DNA from: Mesorhizobium sp. M7A.T.Ca.US.000.02.2.1
GTDB lineage: Bacteria > Pseudomonadota > Alphaproteobacteria > Rhizobiales > Rhizobiaceae
DNA: 35,853 bases
Direction of reading: 5' to 3'
NCBI RefSeq assembly: GCF_003996995.1
Contig: NZ_RZTT01000009.1
Coordinates: 1-35,853, forward strand
Made by a program: the position numbers and the translations under genes. Shown here in pieces: positions 23,887 through 34,013 of the stretch. Position 1 is the first letter of the stretch; each line of letters starts with the position of its first letter. A model generated the notes under the pieces. It saw nothing but the letters and a program-made list of their open reading frames with translations, was not told the origin of the DNA and ran no database searches.

Positions 23887-24735
23887 TTGGCGTTCCGGTG
23901 GAGGTCCTTCGCCCTTGCGATGCTGATCGGCTTGCTGTCGTTCGCCGACGGCGCGCGCGCCGCGGCGCCTCAGGTTCCGGTGCTGTGGGATGCCAAGGAG
24001 CGGCTGCCCAAGCCAGACCTTTCAACGCTGCCCCGGCTGAGGTTCCTGACCACCACGGACTTCCCGCCCTTCAACTTCCTTGACGGCGCGGGAAAGCTGT
24101 CCGGCTTCCATATCGATCTGGCACGCGCCATCTGCGCCGAGCTTGGCATTGTCGAAAAATGCCAGATCCAGGCCCTGCCCTGGGCCGAGCTGGAAGGCGC
24201 ACTGCGGAAAGGCGAAGGCGAGGCGATCATCGCCGGCATCGCCGCAACACCGGAATCGCGCGCGACCTACGCCTTCTCACGCTCCTATCTGCAGTTTCCA
24301 GCGCGCTTCATCATGCCGAAAGGCAAGGCGCTGACCGAGCCCATCTTTGACAAATTGCACGGCAAGCGTGTCGGCGTGATATCAGGCTCGGCGCATGAAC
24401 GCATGCTGCGCGACTATTTCAACACGGTTCAGGTCGTCCCTTTCGACAGGCCGGAGGACCTCTATGCCGATCTCAAGGCCGGCAAGGTCGACGCCGCCTT
24501 CGGCGACGGCATGCGCCTGGCTTTCTGGCTGGGCGGCTCGGACGCGGCGGGCTGCTGCCGCTTTGCCGGCGGGCCCTATCTGGCGCCTGAATATCTGGGA
24601 TCGGGCATGGCCATCGCCACCAAAGCGGACAATTCGGCGCTGGCCGCCGCGATCGACTACGCGCTGCAGGAGATTTCGATGAAAGGCACGTTCGCCGAAT
24701 TTTATCTGCGCTATTTCCCGGTCAGCTTTTTCTGA
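23887..24735 (+). CDS. Periplasmic SBP_bac_3 substrate-binding protein, divergent from luxR
   Basis: This protein is about 282 residues from a TTG at 23887, which has GGAG eight bases before it and gives a clean signal peptide (FALAMLIGLLSFADGARA, then AAPQ). A GTG at 23857 in the same frame adds ten residues. The fold is the amino-acid-type binding protein: LRFLTTTDFPPFNFLDGAG, LSGFHIDLARAICAELG, WAELEGALRKGEGEAIIAGI, and DLYADLKAGKVDAAFGDGM. No transporter genes adjoin it. It lacks a kinase or cyclase domain, so it is a free periplasmic binder; the ligand is unknown. Its divergence from luxR makes shared control plausible. Confidence 0.85.
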   Translation: MAFRWRSFALAMLIGLLSFADGARAAAPQVPVLWDAKERLPKPDLSTLPRLRFLTTTDFPPFNFLDGAGKLSGFHIDLARAICAELGIVEKCQIQALPWAELEGALRKGEGEAIIAGIAATPESRATYAFSRSYLQFPARFIMPKGKALTEPIFDKLHGKRVGVISGSAHERMLRDYFNTVQVVPFDRPEDLYADLKAGKVDAAFGDGMRLAFWLGGSDAAGCCRFAGGPYLAPEYLGSGMAIATKADNSALAAAIDYALQEISMKGTFAEFYLRYFPVSFF

Positions 24736-24795
24736 TCCGGTTCCGGTCGGCTTTGCCGGCCTGACCTGAACCTCAACAGCGCCCGGCCAAGGACT

Positions 24796-25203
24796 TCAGG
24801 TCAGCGTGCGGAGCCGCGCCTTGGCCGCGCGGCCGATGGCAGCAACCGTCAGCGTGTCGAGATCGAGCTGACGCCGGATCAGCTGCAGCACCCGTACCTC
24901 TTCCATGCGCATTTCGAGGTCCACGGCGGCAACCTCGAAGGCGGCGGCATAGGCGGTGTCGCGCAGCCGCTCAGGCAAGACCTCGGCGACTTCAGCCAGC
25001 ACACCCTCCAGCCCGTCCTTTTCGTGCAGGCGCTTCTGGCAGTCCTGGGCAACGCCGACCAGCCTGTCGTGGTTGAAGTCCTCGAACACCGGCCAGGAGC
25101 GGACGACCTCGCCGATCCGCGCCAGTTCGACATCGGTCATGTCGCGGTCGGAGGCCGAGGTGATGACCATCAGATAGATCAGGGCTTCATGAGGTGTCGG
25201 CAA
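24796..25203 (-). CDS. TerB-like helical protein
   Basis: This 135-residue cytoplasmic protein begins at a TTG (25203) with a strong site AAGGAGAAAAAA; an in-frame ATG at 25296 has no support. The order of helices and acidic positions (LIYLMVITSASDRDMTDVEL, then ARIGEVVRSWPVFEDF; DLEMRMEEVRVLQLIRRQLDL) fits the tellurite-resistance TerB fold, which binds metal through conserved Asp/Glu. No other ter gene is present, so tellurite resistance is not implied. It is convergent with the binding-protein gene and divergent from lysS. Confidence 0.75.
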   Translation of the reverse strand: MPTPHEALIYLMVITSASDRDMTDVELARIGEVVRSWPVFEDFNHDRLVGVAQDCQKRLHEKDGLEGVLAEVAEVLPERLRDTAYAAAFEVAAVDLEMRMEEVRVLQLIRRQLDLDTLTVAAIGRAAKARLRTLT

Positions 25204-25368
25204 TTTTTTCTCCTTGAACCGGACCTCGAAGTTAGGAACGCCCGTTCTGCACCGCAAGGAAAAAGCGCCGCACGCGTTGACGCTCCGGCGCTGCACGCCT
25301 AGAGACCGGTTGAAAAACCCTTGCTGCGGCCCGCCTTCGGGCCGGCAAACGATTTGGAAAACTGTGAC

Positions 25369-27015
25369 ATGGCGGGATCAAACATCATCGATCTCAACCC
25401 CGAGCTGTTGGCGGCCGCTACCGAAAGCAAGGCGTGGCCGTTCGAAGAGGCCAAAAAGATCATCGAGCGCTACAAAGGCGCCGACTTCCCGCAAACAATC
25501 CTGTTCGAGACCGGCTACGGGCCGTCCGGCCTGCCGCATATCGGCACGTTCGGCGAAGTGGCGCGCACGTCGATGGTGCGCCATGCTTTCCGCGTCCTGA
25601 CGCAGGATAAGGTAGCGACCAAGCTTCTGTGCTTTTCCGACGATATGGACGGCATGCGCAAGATACCCGACAGCGTGCCGGACCGCGCCGCACTCGAGCC
25701 GCATCTGCACAAGCCGCTGTCGTCGGTCCCCAACCCCTTCGGCGGCGACTATGCCAGCTTCGCCGACCACAACAACGCGATGCTTTGCCGCTTCCTCGAT
25801 ACGTTCGGCTTCGACTACGAGTTCGCCAGCGCGACGCAATACTACAAGTCCGGCCGTTTCGATGCGATGCTCAAGCGCGCCGCCGAACGCTATGAGCAGA
25901 TCATGGCGGTGATGCTGCCGACGCTCGGACCCGAGCGGCAGGCGACCTACAGCCCGTTCCTGCCGATCTCGCCGAAGAGCGGCCGCGTGCTTTACGTTCC
26001 GATGAAGCATGTCGACGCCGAGGCCGGCACCATCACCTTCGACGACGAGGGCACCGAGACCACGCTTTCGATCACCGGCGGCCGCGTGAAGCTGCAGTGG
26101 AAGCCGGATTTCGGCATGCGCTGGGCAGCGCTTGGCGTCGATTTCGAAATGTTCGGCAAGGACCACCAGACCAATGCGGTGGTCTACGACCGCATCTGCA
26201 ACATTCTGGGCGGACGGGCGCCGGAGCATTTCGTCTACGAACTGTTCCTCGATGAGAACGGCCAGAAGATTTCGAAGTCGAAAGGCAACGGGCTGACCAT
26301 CGACGAGTGGCTGACCTATGCGCCGACCGAAAGCCTCGGGCTCTACATGTACCAGCGGCCACGGCAGGCCAAGAAGCTGTATTTCGACGTCATCCCGCGG
26401 GCCGTGGACGAATACTATACGTTCCTTGCCGCCTATCCCCGGCAGGACTGGAAGGAACGGCTGGGCAACCCGGTCTGGCATATGCATGACGGCAACCCGC
26501 CCGCGATCGACATGCCAGTGCCGTTCTCGCTGCTGCTCAATCTGGTCAGCGCCTCCAACGCGCAGAACAAGGATGTGCTGTGGGGGTTCATTTCACGTCA
26601 TACGCAAGGCGTGACGCCGAAGACGCATCCCGAGCTCGACCGGCTGGTCGGCCATGCGATCCGCTATTTCGACGATTTCGTGAAGCCGACGAAGACCTTC
26701 CGGCCTGCCGACGAGGTCGAGCGCGAGGCGCTGGCAGCCCTCGACGAAGCGCTTGGGGCGCTGCCGGCCGACGCCAACGGCGAAGCGATCCAGAACGCCT
26801 CGCTCAACGTCGCGCGCAGGATCGAGCGCTATCAGGATCATTCCAAGCAGAGCCCGGAGGGTGGCCCCGGCGTATCGGGCGCCTTCTTCCAGATGATCTA
26901 TCAGGTGCTGATCGGCCAGGAGCGCGGCCCGCGCTTCGGCTCGTTCGCAGCGCTCTACGGCGTTGCCGAGACACGTGCGCTCATTGAGCGGGCGCTGGCT
27001 GGTCAGCTGGCTTGA
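25369..27015 (+). CDS. lysS: Class I lysyl-tRNA synthetase
   Basis: This 548-residue enzyme charges tRNA-Lys. It is the class I type (archaeal and alphaproteobacterial), not the class II LysS of most bacteria: the HIGH motif is PHIGTFGE (HIGT 57-60) and the KMSKS motif KISKS (300-304), with the class I core [17 protein letters not shown] and [20 protein letters not shown]. The ATG at 25369 follows a modest GGAAAAC. A 7-pair hairpin (25327-25333 with 25338-25344) lies in the leader without a T-run. Its 3' end overlaps the convergent SNase-like gene by 35 bases. Confidence 0.95.
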   Translation: MAGSNIIDLNPELLAAATESKAWPFEEAKKIIERYKGADFPQTILFETGYGPSGLPHIGTFGEVARTSMVRHAFRVLTQDKVATKLLCFSDDMDGMRKIPDSVPDRAALEPHLHKPLSSVPNPFGGDYASFADHNNAMLCRFLDTFGFDYEFASATQYYKSGRFDAMLKRAAERYEQIMAVMLPTLGPERQATYSPFLPISPKSGRVLYVPMKHVDAEAGTITFDDEGTETTLSITGGRVKLQWKPDFGMRWAALGVDFEMFGKDHQTNAVVYDRICNILGGRAPEHFVYELFLDENGQKISKSKGNGLTIDEWLTYAPTESLGLYMYQRPRQAKKLYFDVIPRAVDEYYTFLAAYPRQDWKERLGNPVWHMHDGNPPAIDMPVPFSLLLNLVSASNAQNKDVLWGFISRHTQGVTPKTHPELDRLVGHAIRYFDDFVKPTKTFRPADEVEREALAALDEALGALPADANGEAIQNASLNVARRIERYQDHSKQSPEGGPGVSGAFFQMIYQVLIGQERGPRFGSFAALYGVAETRALIERALAGQLA

Positions 27016-27832
27016 GCACGCCGTCGACCTCTTCCAGGATCGAACCCGGCGCCTGAGGCGCCGGGCGTGGCGCGGCCGGCATCGCCGGCATGCCGGACAG
27101 ATCGGGCGCCGATCCGAAAATGCCCTTCTTCGCCGTGCGTGCCTTGTCGCCGGCCTCGATATAGGGGCCGCCCCTGGCGGCGCGCGCCCAGCCGTTGTCG
27201 ACCAGCCATTGGCCGACATCCTGCTTGCCGATCCGGCATTCGGCGGCGATCAGGTCGCGGCCGCCCTCGGGCGGCACCGTGCAGACCACCGCGCGACCGC
27301 GCAGGAAGGCGCGGAACGCCGTCCGCGCACGGACGCCGCATGGCCAGGTTTTGCCGTCCTCGCTGCAGGTCTCGTCCTGCCTGACGATATCGATGCCGGA
27401 AACCGCGACCGAGTAGCCCTTAGCCTCGATCAGTCCGGCGGCTGGCGCAACCGGCTGGAACAGCTTTGTGCCGTTCCAGTCGTCGGGCATTTTCGGCTTG
27501 GGCGGCACGGCCAGCGCGAGCTTGCTCAACGGCTCGCGCGGCTCGACCCGTTCAAGCCCCTCGGCGGGCAGTTCCGGGGGCGCGACGATTTCGGGATCGA
27601 TCGCCCTCGAATGCGGCGCCGGCTTTGGCGGCTGCGGGGCTCCTATGGCCGATGTGGCCGGCTCCTGCGGCACCGTCCCGGCAGCCTGCTGCGCCATCGT
27701 ATCGGCGCCCGGATCAAGCTGGTCCACCGTGATGACGCTTTCACTCCCTTTCAACGTGCGACCGCCAGTGACGACCATGGCCGCCATCACAGGGACCATC
27801 AGAACCGCCAGCGCATGATGGAGAAGCCGCAC
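26981..27832 (-). CDS. Membrane-anchored SNase-fold protein, probably catalytically impaired
   Basis: This 283-residue protein starts with GTG at 27832 (AGGT upstream). An N-terminal hydrophobic segment (about 7-22, [15 protein letters not shown]) is a signal anchor, followed by a long proline-rich spacer (about 45-115) and a staphylococcal-nuclease-like domain (about 135-235: [56 protein letters not shown]). The proline-rich C-terminal tail ends in PAPAQ. In active relatives the segment after GID reads APE; here it reads IVR, so the catalytic glutamate seems lost. It follows the S24 repressor gene by 9 bases, and its last 35 bases overlap lysS. Confidence 0.8.
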   Translation of the reverse strand: MRLLHHALAVLMVPVMAAMVVTGGRTLKGSESVITVDQLDPGADTMAQQAAGTVPQEPATSAIGAPQPPKPAPHSRAIDPEIVAPPELPAEGLERVEPREPLSKLALAVPPKPKMPDDWNGTKLFQPVAPAAGLIEAKGYSVAVSGIDIVRQDETCSEDGKTWPCGVRARTAFRAFLRGRAVVCTVPPEGGRDLIAAECRIGKQDVGQWLVDNGWARAARGGPYIEAGDKARTAKKGIFGSAPDLSGMPAMPAAPRPAPQAPGSILEEVDGVLKPADQPAPAQ

Positions 27833-27841
27833 CAGCCGGAC

Positions 27842-28510
27842 CTATTGGCTTGCCCAGACAATCCGCGCCACCCACTCGACATCGCGCATGGGAATGTCGC
27901 GGTCGGGATGATCGGGATTGAGCGAGACCAGCGCAATCGACTTGACGGTCTGGCGCTCGAGCACCTTGGCCATCACCTCGCCTGATGTGGTCTTGACGAC
28001 GACGCGATCGCCCTTGCGGGTGACGGCGCCCGGTTCGACGATGAGGACGTCGCCATTGCGGTAGAGCGGCAGCATGGAATCGCCTTGCACCTGCAGCGCG
28101 TAGGAACTCTCGGTCGATTGCGCCGGCAGTTCGATCAGATCCCAACCCTGCCCGACTGGAAAGCCGGCATCGTCGAAGAAGCCGCCGGCGCCGGCTTGGG
28201 CAAAGCCGAGCAACGGCACGGAGCTTCTGCGGGCGACCGAAGCGGCATGGCTGGTCGAAGCACCATTGCTGATCCCGGGCCGGCCTTCGATCAGACCGGT
28301 GAATTCGTCGAGTGAGGCGCCCGTAGCCTCGATGATCTTGGCCAGCGATTCGGTCGAGGGCCAGCGTGGTCGGCCATCCGACGACAAACGCTTCGACTTG
28401 TTGAAGGCAGTGGAATCGAGCCCCGCACGCTTGGCCAAACCCGAGGCCGAAAGCGAATAACGCTTGGCAAGAGCATCGATGGCAGCCCAGACTCGGTCGT
28501 GCGAGAGCAT
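27842..28510 (-). CDS. LexA-like HTH/S24 peptidase-domain repressor
   Basis: This 222-residue protein has an N-terminal XRE-like helix-turn-helix (about 8-70: LAKRYSLSASGLAKRAGLDS, with a WPSTESLAKIIEATGASLDE helix) and a C-terminal S24 domain. The self-cleavage parts are all there: an Ala-Gly bond in FAQAGAGG (A106-G107), the serine in VQGDSMLPLYRNGD (S145) and the lysine in VMAKVLER (K182). It should therefore be able to cleave itself like LexA or CI. The ATG at 28510 follows AAGGAG. It lies just before the SNase-like gene on the same strand (9-base gap). What triggers it and what it represses are not visible here. Confidence 0.88.
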   Translation of the reverse strand: MLSHDRVWAAIDALAKRYSLSASGLAKRAGLDSTAFNKSKRLSSDGRPRWPSTESLAKIIEATGASLDEFTGLIEGRPGISNGASTSHAASVARRSSVPLLGFAQAGAGGFFDDAGFPVGQGWDLIELPAQSTESSYALQVQGDSMLPLYRNGDVLIVEPGAVTRKGDRVVVKTTSGEVMAKVLERQTVKSIALVSLNPDHPDRDIPMRDVEWVARIVWASQ

Positions 28511-28625
28511 GCTCGCTCTCCTTCGGTGCAGGAAAAAATACCTTTCCCTTCTAGTCTTGGAATGTCGTTTTGTCCACCGGTCGTGGAGTGGTTGCAAACG
28601 TTTCCGTCGATCGCGGAAAGTCCGA

Positions 28626-29180
28626 CTACCGGGATCGACCGACACCCTTGGCCAAGCTGCGCAGACCCTGGTGCGATGTCATGAAAATCCGCTCCGTTTG
28701 CGTCGGTGGCCGCGGGTTCACGGCACGACCAAGTGCCGCAACGACCTCGTCAATCTCAAGAAAGTTGCGAGCCTTGCGATCGTAGACGCCGGCTGTCGTC
28801 AGGATCAACGCGGCCGTCTCGCCATTGTCGAGGACGAAGCGGTGCTTGCCTACAACCTGGGTGCCTTCCCAGGTCTCGATCGAGGACACCACTTCGAAGC
28901 GGCGCCACAGCCTGATCTCGCGTGCATAGACCGCTTGCAGTCCGCCCATCATCGGCGCCCAGCCATTCTTCCTTGCCAGCGTGATGAGGCCTGCACGAAC
29001 AAACAGGTCGATGCGGCCGAGATCGGCCAGCATCATGTAGCGCGCATTGTTGAGATGGATGTTGAAATCGATGTCGGTCGGCAGGCAGCGGAAAGCCAGC
29101 CGGCCTTCGCCGCCCATCACATAGGGGCCACGGCTGCGTGCCGTGGCCATCATGCGCACCATGCGCGCCCAGACATACAT
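28626..29180 (-). CDS. Hotdog-fold acyl-CoA thioesterase
   Basis: This 184-residue 4HBT-type protein has the family pattern [20 protein letters not shown] (about 32-51), with the acidic residue and HLNNARY typical of the THEM6/FcbC-like group, followed by [17 protein letters not shown] and [22 protein letters not shown]. It would hydrolyse acyl-CoA thioesters in the cytoplasm. The ATG at 29180 is the first in frame. It is 65 bases after the fadB-like gene on the same strand, so it probably belongs to the fatty-acid oxidation cluster; the S24 repressor gene starts 115 bases further on. Confidence 0.85.
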   Translation of the reverse strand: MYVWARMVRMMATARSRGPYVMGGEGRLAFRCLPTDIDFNIHLNNARYMMLADLGRIDLFVRAGLITLARKNGWAPMMGGLQAVYAREIRLWRRFEVVSSIETWEGTQVVGKHRFVLDNGETAALILTTAGVYDRKARNFLEIDEVVAALGRAVNPRPPTQTERIFMTSHQGLRSLAKGVGRSR

Positions 29181-29245
29181 TACAGCGCCCCATGTCCTCT
29201 TGGACGCGCAAAGGTCGCTGCAAGACGCTTGATTTTGTCCATGCG

Positions 29246-31465
29246 TCAGGCTGCCTGCTTCACGTCGCCTTTCGCATAGGGATCGAAGCGCTGGTAGAAG
29301 GTCTCGCCCTTCTCGGCCATGTCGAGCAGCAGCTTGGGTGCCTTGAACTCGGCGCCGTATTTCTTCTGCAGGTTCTTGGCGATCTTGACGAACGCCTTGG
29401 CGCCGATGCCGTCGATGTAGGACAGCGCACCGCCGGTGTAGGGCGCGAAGCCGAAAGCGAGGATCGAGCCGACATCGGCCTCGCGCGGGTCGGTGACGAT
29501 GCCTTCTTCCATCACCCGCGCCGCTTCCAGCGCGATGGTGACCAGCAGCCGCTGCTGCAGTTCCTCATAATCGACCTTCTCGGGTGCAAGCTGCGGATAG
29601 AGCTCCCTAAGGCCCGGCCACAACTTCTTCTTGGCGGGCTTTGCCGGATAATCGTAAAAACCCTTGCCGTTCTTGCGGCCGAAGCGGCCGTGATCGTCGA
29701 CCATGGCGTTGATCAGCGCCATCTGCTTGGGATCGACCGCCTTGTCGCCCAGATCCCTGATGGTCTGCTTCATGATCTTCTGGGCAAGGTCGATGGCCGT
29801 CTCGTCGGTCAGCGCCAGGGGGCCGACCGGCATGCCGGCCGCCTTCGCTGCATTCTCGATCATCGGCGCGGGAACGCCCTCGATCAGCATCTTGTAGGCT
29901 TCCGACATGTAGCGCAGCACGCAGCGATTGACGTAGAAGCCGCGCGTGTCGTTGACGACGATCGGCGTCTTCTTGATGGCGCGAACGAAGTCGATGGCGG
30001 TGGCCAGCGCCTTGTCTCCGGTCTTCTTGCCCAAAATGATCTCGACCAGCATCATCTTGTCGACCGGCGAGAAGAAATGGATGCCGATGAAATTCTTCGG
30101 CCGCGCAGAATTCTTCGCCAGGCCGGTGATCGGAATGGTCGAGGTGTTCGACGCGAAGATCGCCGATGGCTTCAGCACGGCTTCCGCCTGTTCGGTGGCG
30201 CTCTTCTTCACGCTCGAATCCTCGAAAACGGCCTCGACCACCAGATCGCAGCCGGCAAGGTCGGCATAGTCCGCCGTCGGCGTGATCAGCGACAGCAGTT
30301 TGTCCTTGTCCTCCGGCTTGGCGCGGCCCTTCTTGACCTGATCCGAGATCAGGCTGTCGGAATGCGCCTTGCCCTTGGCAGCCGACTCCAAATCACGGTC
30401 GAGCAGCACCACCGGGATGCCGGCCTTGGCGGTGACATAGGCGATGCCGGCGCCCATGAAGCCGGCGCCGAGAATGCCGACCTTCTTGAACTTGGTTTCG
30501 GGCACGCCGGCCGGGCGGCGGGCGCCCTTGTTCAGTTCCTGCAGCGACACGAACAACGAGCGGATCATCGCCGCCGCTTCCTTGGTCTGCATGATCTCGG
30601 TGAAATAGCGCTGCTCGATGCGCAAACCGGTGTCGAACGGCACCAGCAGGCCTTCATAGACGCATTTGAGGATCGCGGCGGCGGCCGGATAGTTGCCGTA
30701 AGTCTCGCGACGCAGGATGGCGATGGCCGGCGGCCACAGATTGAAGCCGGCGGGCGAATAGATCTGGCCGCCGGGCAGCTTGAAACCTTTCTCGTCCCAT
30801 GGCGCCACCGGCTTCAGGCCATTCCTGATCATCGCCTTGGCGGTCTCGACGAGCCTGGCCGGCTCGGCGATCTCATGGATCAGGCCCATAGACTTGGCCT
30901 TCTGCGGCGACAGTGTCTGGCCCGAGGTCAGCATCTGCAGCGCTTGCTGCTGATCGGTCAGCCGCGGCACGCGCTGGGTGCCGCCTGCGCCCGGGAAGAT
31001 GCCGATCTTCACCTCGGGAAGCGCCATCTTCACCTTGTCGCTGTCGGCGGCGACACGGCCGTGGCAGGCGAGCGACAATTCGAAGGCGCCGCCCATGCAG
31101 GTGCCGTTGATCGCCGACACCCACGGCTTTCCGCAAGTTTCCAGCTTGCGGAACAGGCCGGTCATCATGCCGGCATTGTCGAACAGCGCCTTGGTCGCCC
31201 TTTCGGCGTCCTTGCCTTTTTCCGCGGCGAAGGTCGTCAGCATCTTCTGCAGCAGGGTGATGTCGGCACCGCCGGAGAAGGTGTCCTTGCCGGAGGTGAT
31301 CACTGCGCCCTTGATGGCGGCGTCACCAGCCACCTTGTCGACAATGGCGTTCAATTCCCGCATCGCCTCTTCGGTGAAAACGTTCATCGAGCGGCCAGGC
31401 ATGTCCCAGGTGACCAGCGCAATGCCGTCGGCGTCGATGTCGAGGGTGAAATTGGTGTAGCTCAT
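29246..31465 (-). CDS. fadB: Bifunctional enoyl-CoA hydratase/3-hydroxyacyl-CoA dehydrogenase
   Basis: This 739-residue trifunctional-type alpha subunit carries out two steps of beta-oxidation. The N-terminal crotonase domain (about 5-200) keeps both hydratase glutamates, E129 in GGAFEL and E151 in [13 protein letters not shown]. The NAD-binding dehydrogenase domain begins at [18 protein letters not shown] (about 327-344), with [12 protein letters not shown] and [14 protein letters not shown], and two C-terminal helical dehydrogenase domains follow ([29 protein letters not shown]). The ATG at 31465 follows GGGGAGAG. It lies 14 bases after the thiolase gene, and the pair probably forms a multienzyme complex. 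Confidence 0.94.
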   Translation of the reverse strand: MSYTNFTLDIDADGIALVTWDMPGRSMNVFTEEAMRELNAIVDKVAGDAAIKGAVITSGKDTFSGGADITLLQKMLTTFAAEKGKDAERATKALFDNAGMMTGLFRKLETCGKPWVSAINGTCMGGAFELSLACHGRVAADSDKVKMALPEVKIGIFPGAGGTQRVPRLTDQQQALQMLTSGQTLSPQKAKSMGLIHEIAEPARLVETAKAMIRNGLKPVAPWDEKGFKLPGGQIYSPAGFNLWPPAIAILRRETYGNYPAAAAILKCVYEGLLVPFDTGLRIEQRYFTEIMQTKEAAAMIRSLFVSLQELNKGARRPAGVPETKFKKVGILGAGFMGAGIAYVTAKAGIPVVLLDRDLESAAKGKAHSDSLISDQVKKGRAKPEDKDKLLSLITPTADYADLAGCDLVVEAVFEDSSVKKSATEQAEAVLKPSAIFASNTSTIPITGLAKNSARPKNFIGIHFFSPVDKMMLVEIILGKKTGDKALATAIDFVRAIKKTPIVVNDTRGFYVNRCVLRYMSEAYKMLIEGVPAPMIENAAKAAGMPVGPLALTDETAIDLAQKIMKQTIRDLGDKAVDPKQMALINAMVDDHGRFGRKNGKGFYDYPAKPAKKKLWPGLRELYPQLAPEKVDYEELQQRLLVTIALEAARVMEEGIVTDPREADVGSILAFGFAPYTGGALSYIDGIGAKAFVKIAKNLQKKYGAEFKAPKLLLDMAEKGETFYQRFDPYAKGDVKQAA

Positions 31466-31479
31466 CGTTTCTCTCCCCG

Positions 31480-32688
31480 TCAGACGCGTTCGATGATGGT
31501 TGCGGTTCCCATGCCGGCGCCGATGCACAGCGTCACCAGAGCGGTGTTGAGATCGCGGCGCTCGAGTTCGTCCAGCACGGTGCCGAAGATCATCGCGCCG
31601 GTGGCGCCGAGCGGATGCCCCATGGCGATCGCACCGCCATTGACGTTGATCTTGTCGTGATCGATGTCGAAGGCCTGCATGTAGCGCAGCACCACCGAAG
31701 CGAAGGCTTCGTTGAGCTCGAACAGGTCGATGTCCGAGAGCTTCATCTTGGCGCGCTTCAACAGCTTCTCGGTGACGTCGACCGGGCCGGTCAGCATCAG
31801 CACCGGCTCGGAGCCGATGTTGGCGAAGGTGCGAATTCGCGCGCGCGGCTTCAGCCCCATCGCCTTGCCCGCCTTCTTCGAACCGAGCAGCACGGCGGCG
31901 GCGCCGTCGACGATGCCGGACGAATTGCCGGCATGATGGACGTGATTGACCTCTTCCACCTCAGGGTGCTTCTGCACTGCGACGGCATCGAAGCCGCCCA
32001 TTTCGCCTGGCATGACGAAGGACGGGTTGAGCGAGGCCAGCGACTGCATGTCGGTCGATGGGCGCATATGTTCGTCATGGTCGAGGATGGTCAGGCCGTT
32101 CTGGTCCTTGATCGGGATGACGGAGTTCTTGAACCGGCCATCGGCCCAGGATTTGGCGGCGCGCTTCTGGCTCTCGACCGCATAGGCGTCGACGTCGTCT
32201 CTGCTGAAGCCGTATTTGGTGGCGATCAGGTCGGCCGAGATGCCTTGCGGCACGAACCAGCCGGGCAGGCCTACGGACGGATCCATGAACCAGGCACCGC
32301 CGGAGGCGCCCATGCCGACACGCGACATCGATTCGACGCCGCCGGCAATGACGATCTCATCGGCGCCCTGGGCGATCTTGGCGGCGCCGAAATTGATGGC
32401 GTCGAGCCCGGAAGCGCAGAAGCGTGAGATCTGCATGCCGGGCGCCTTGGTGTCGTAGCCGGCCTCGAAGGCGGCGGCGCGCGGAATGACCGAACCGGCT
32501 TCGCCGACCGGATCGACGCAGCCGAAGATGATGTCATCGACAGTGCCGGTGTCGAGCCCATTGCGATCGCGCAGCGCCTCAAGCGTCTTGGCGGCAAGCC
32601 GCACCGCCGGCACCTCGTGCAGCGATCCGTCCTTCTTGCCCTTGCCGCGCGGTGTGCGCACGGCGTCATAGACATAAGCTTCAGCCAT
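31480..32688 (-). CDS. fadA: Acetyl-CoA C-acyltransferase (thiolase)
   Basis: This 402-residue thiolase carries out the last beta-oxidation step. The acyl-accepting cysteine is C91 in [11 protein letters not shown]; the C-terminal catalytic His and Cys motifs are [15 protein letters not shown] and [19 protein letters not shown] is also present. The ATG at 32688 follows AAGGAG. It starts 33 bases after the frameshifted acyl-CoA dehydrogenase and ends 14 bases before the fadB-like gene, so it is clearly in one operon with it. Confidence 0.95.
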   Translation of the reverse strand: MAEAYVYDAVRTPRGKGKKDGSLHEVPAVRLAAKTLEALRDRNGLDTGTVDDIIFGCVDPVGEAGSVIPRAAAFEAGYDTKAPGMQISRFCASGLDAINFGAAKIAQGADEIVIAGGVESMSRVGMGASGGAWFMDPSVGLPGWFVPQGISADLIATKYGFSRDDVDAYAVESQKRAAKSWADGRFKNSVIPIKDQNGLTILDHDEHMRPSTDMQSLASLNPSFVMPGEMGGFDAVAVQKHPEVEEVNHVHHAGNSSGIVDGAAAVLLGSKKAGKAMGLKPRARIRTFANIGSEPVLMLTGPVDVTEKLLKRAKMKLSDIDLFELNEAFASVVLRYMQAFDIDHDKINVNGGAIAMGHPLGATGAMIFGTVLDELERRDLNTALVTLCIGAGMGTATIIERV

Positions 32689-32721
32689 TTGCTTGCTCCT
32701 TAGGTTTGCCTGATGTCGCTC

Positions 32722-33892
32722 TCAGAGAGAGCGGCCGATCAGCAATTTCATGATCTCGTTGGTGCCGCCGTAGATGCGCTGGACGCGGGCGTCGCGGAAC
32801 ATGCGGGCGATCGGGTATTCATTCATGTAGCCATAGCCGCCATGCAGTTGAAGGCATTCGTCGACGACTTTTCCCTGCAGGTCGCTGAGCCAGTACTTGG
32901 CCATCGACGCGGTCACAGGATCGAGGCCGCCGGCGATGTGGCGGGTGACGCAATCATTGTAGAAGACGCGGCCGACGGTGGCATCGGTCTTGAGTTCGGC
33001 CAGCTTGAACTGGGTGTTCTGGAAATCGATGATCGCCTTGCCGAACGCCTTGCGTTCCTTGACATAATCAATGGTCAGCGCCAGCGCCCGCTCGATCATG
33101 GCAATGGCGCCGGTGCCGATCTGCAGCCGCTCCTGCGGCAATTGCTGCATCAGTTGGACGAAGCCCTGCCCTTCCTCATGGCCGAGCAGGTTGGAGGTCG
33201 GCACGCGCATATCGTTGAAGAACAGCTCCGACGTGTCGTTGGCCTTGAGCCCGATCTTGTCGAGGTTGCGGCCGCGCTGAAAACCTTCGACCTCGTCGGT
33301 CTCGACGACGATCAGCGAGGTGCCCTTGGCACCCTTCTCCGGATCGGTCTTGGTGACGACGATGATGAAGTTCGCAAGCTGGCCGTTGGTGATGAAGGTC
33401 TTGGAACCATTGATCTTGTATTGGTTGCCATCCTTCTGCGCCCGCGTCTTGACGCCCTGCAGGTCGGACCCGGCGCCAGGCTCGGTCATGGCGATGGCGC
33501 CGATCAGCTCGCCGGTCGCCAGCTTCGGCAGCCATTTCTTCTTCTGCTCCCTCGGAGCCATAGTGGAGGATGTAAGGGGCGACGATCGAATTGTGCAGGC
33601 CGATGCCGAACCCGTCGACGCCGACATGGCCGATGGCCTCGATGATGGCGCTCTCATGCGCGAAGGTGCCGCCGGAGCCGCCATATTCCTCCGGCATAGA
33701 GGCGCAGAGCAGGCCGGCGGAGCCTGCCTTCAGCCAACTCTCGCGATCGACCATCTCGTTCTTCTCGAACTCGTCGTAGCGCGGCGCGATCTCCTCCGAC
33801 ATGAAGCGATGCGCCATGTCGTAGAGCATGCCGACCTCGTCCGCCGCCCAAGCGGGCTTCGGAAGGCCAAGGATTTCAGCTGGGTTGGTCAT
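32722..33892 (-). pseudogene. Acyl-CoA dehydrogenase interrupted by a single-base insertion
   Basis: The gene reads from an ATG at 33892 as a normal acyl-CoA dehydrogenase (HRFMSEEIAPRYDEFEKNEM, LLCASMPEEYGGSGG, GLHNSIVAPYILHYGSE). It then loses frame near 33549-33551; the rest continues in another frame from EQKKKWLPKLATGELIGAIA and MTEPGAGSDLQGVKTRAQKDG to YGGTNEIMKLLIGRSL at 32722. Removing one C from the CCC at 33549-33551 (GAGGGAG to GAGGAG on the coding strand) joins YGSE to EQKKKW exactly and gives 389 residues, the usual length. FAD-binding and catalytic regions are otherwise intact. It is either a recent inactivation or a sequencing error. It is upstream of the thiolase gene in the same direction. 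Confidence 0.9.
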
Positions 33893-33929
33893 GCTGGTAT
33901 GATACTCCTCCCGACATGCATCATCGAAA

Positions 33930-33997
33930 CTGAGGGCGGCGCACTGCCGCAGCGACCCCTCCCGACCCTTCGGGCCACCCTCCCCTCAAGGGGGAGG
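33930..33997. repeat. REP-like palindromic module between two acyl-CoA dehydrogenase genes
   Basis: CCTCCCC (33979-33985) pairs with GGGGAGG (33991-33997), with a smaller CCCTTCGGG hairpin (33965-33973) and a GGCGGC...GCCG arm before it. The module order (G-rich stem, GTGGCCCGAAGGGTC, GGAGGGGTCG) parallels half of the 6603-6767 element. It may end or stabilise the dmdC-like transcript. Confidence 0.6.
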
Positions 33998-34013
33998 AGG
34001 ACGCCGATCATCT

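Noticed and set aside
24740-24770. Terminator after the luxR-divergent binding protein
   Set aside because: GGTCGGC TTT GCCGGCC with flanking GACC forms only an imperfect stem and has no T-run; not strong enough to list.
25327-25344. lysS leader hairpin as a T-box or terminator
   Set aside because: A 7-pair hairpin without a T-run or T-box motif; no T-box sequence near, and T-boxes are not expected in this group.
25378-26487. 369-codon minus-strand frame opposite lysS
   Set aside because: Antisense shadow; lysS has intact HIGH and KMSKS motifs.
29138-31660. 840-codon open frame on the plus strand
   Set aside because: It lies exactly antisense to the intact fadB-like gene, with histidine/arginine/glycine-rich low-complexity translation typical of the opposite strand of GC-rich coding DNA. 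No domain was recognised.
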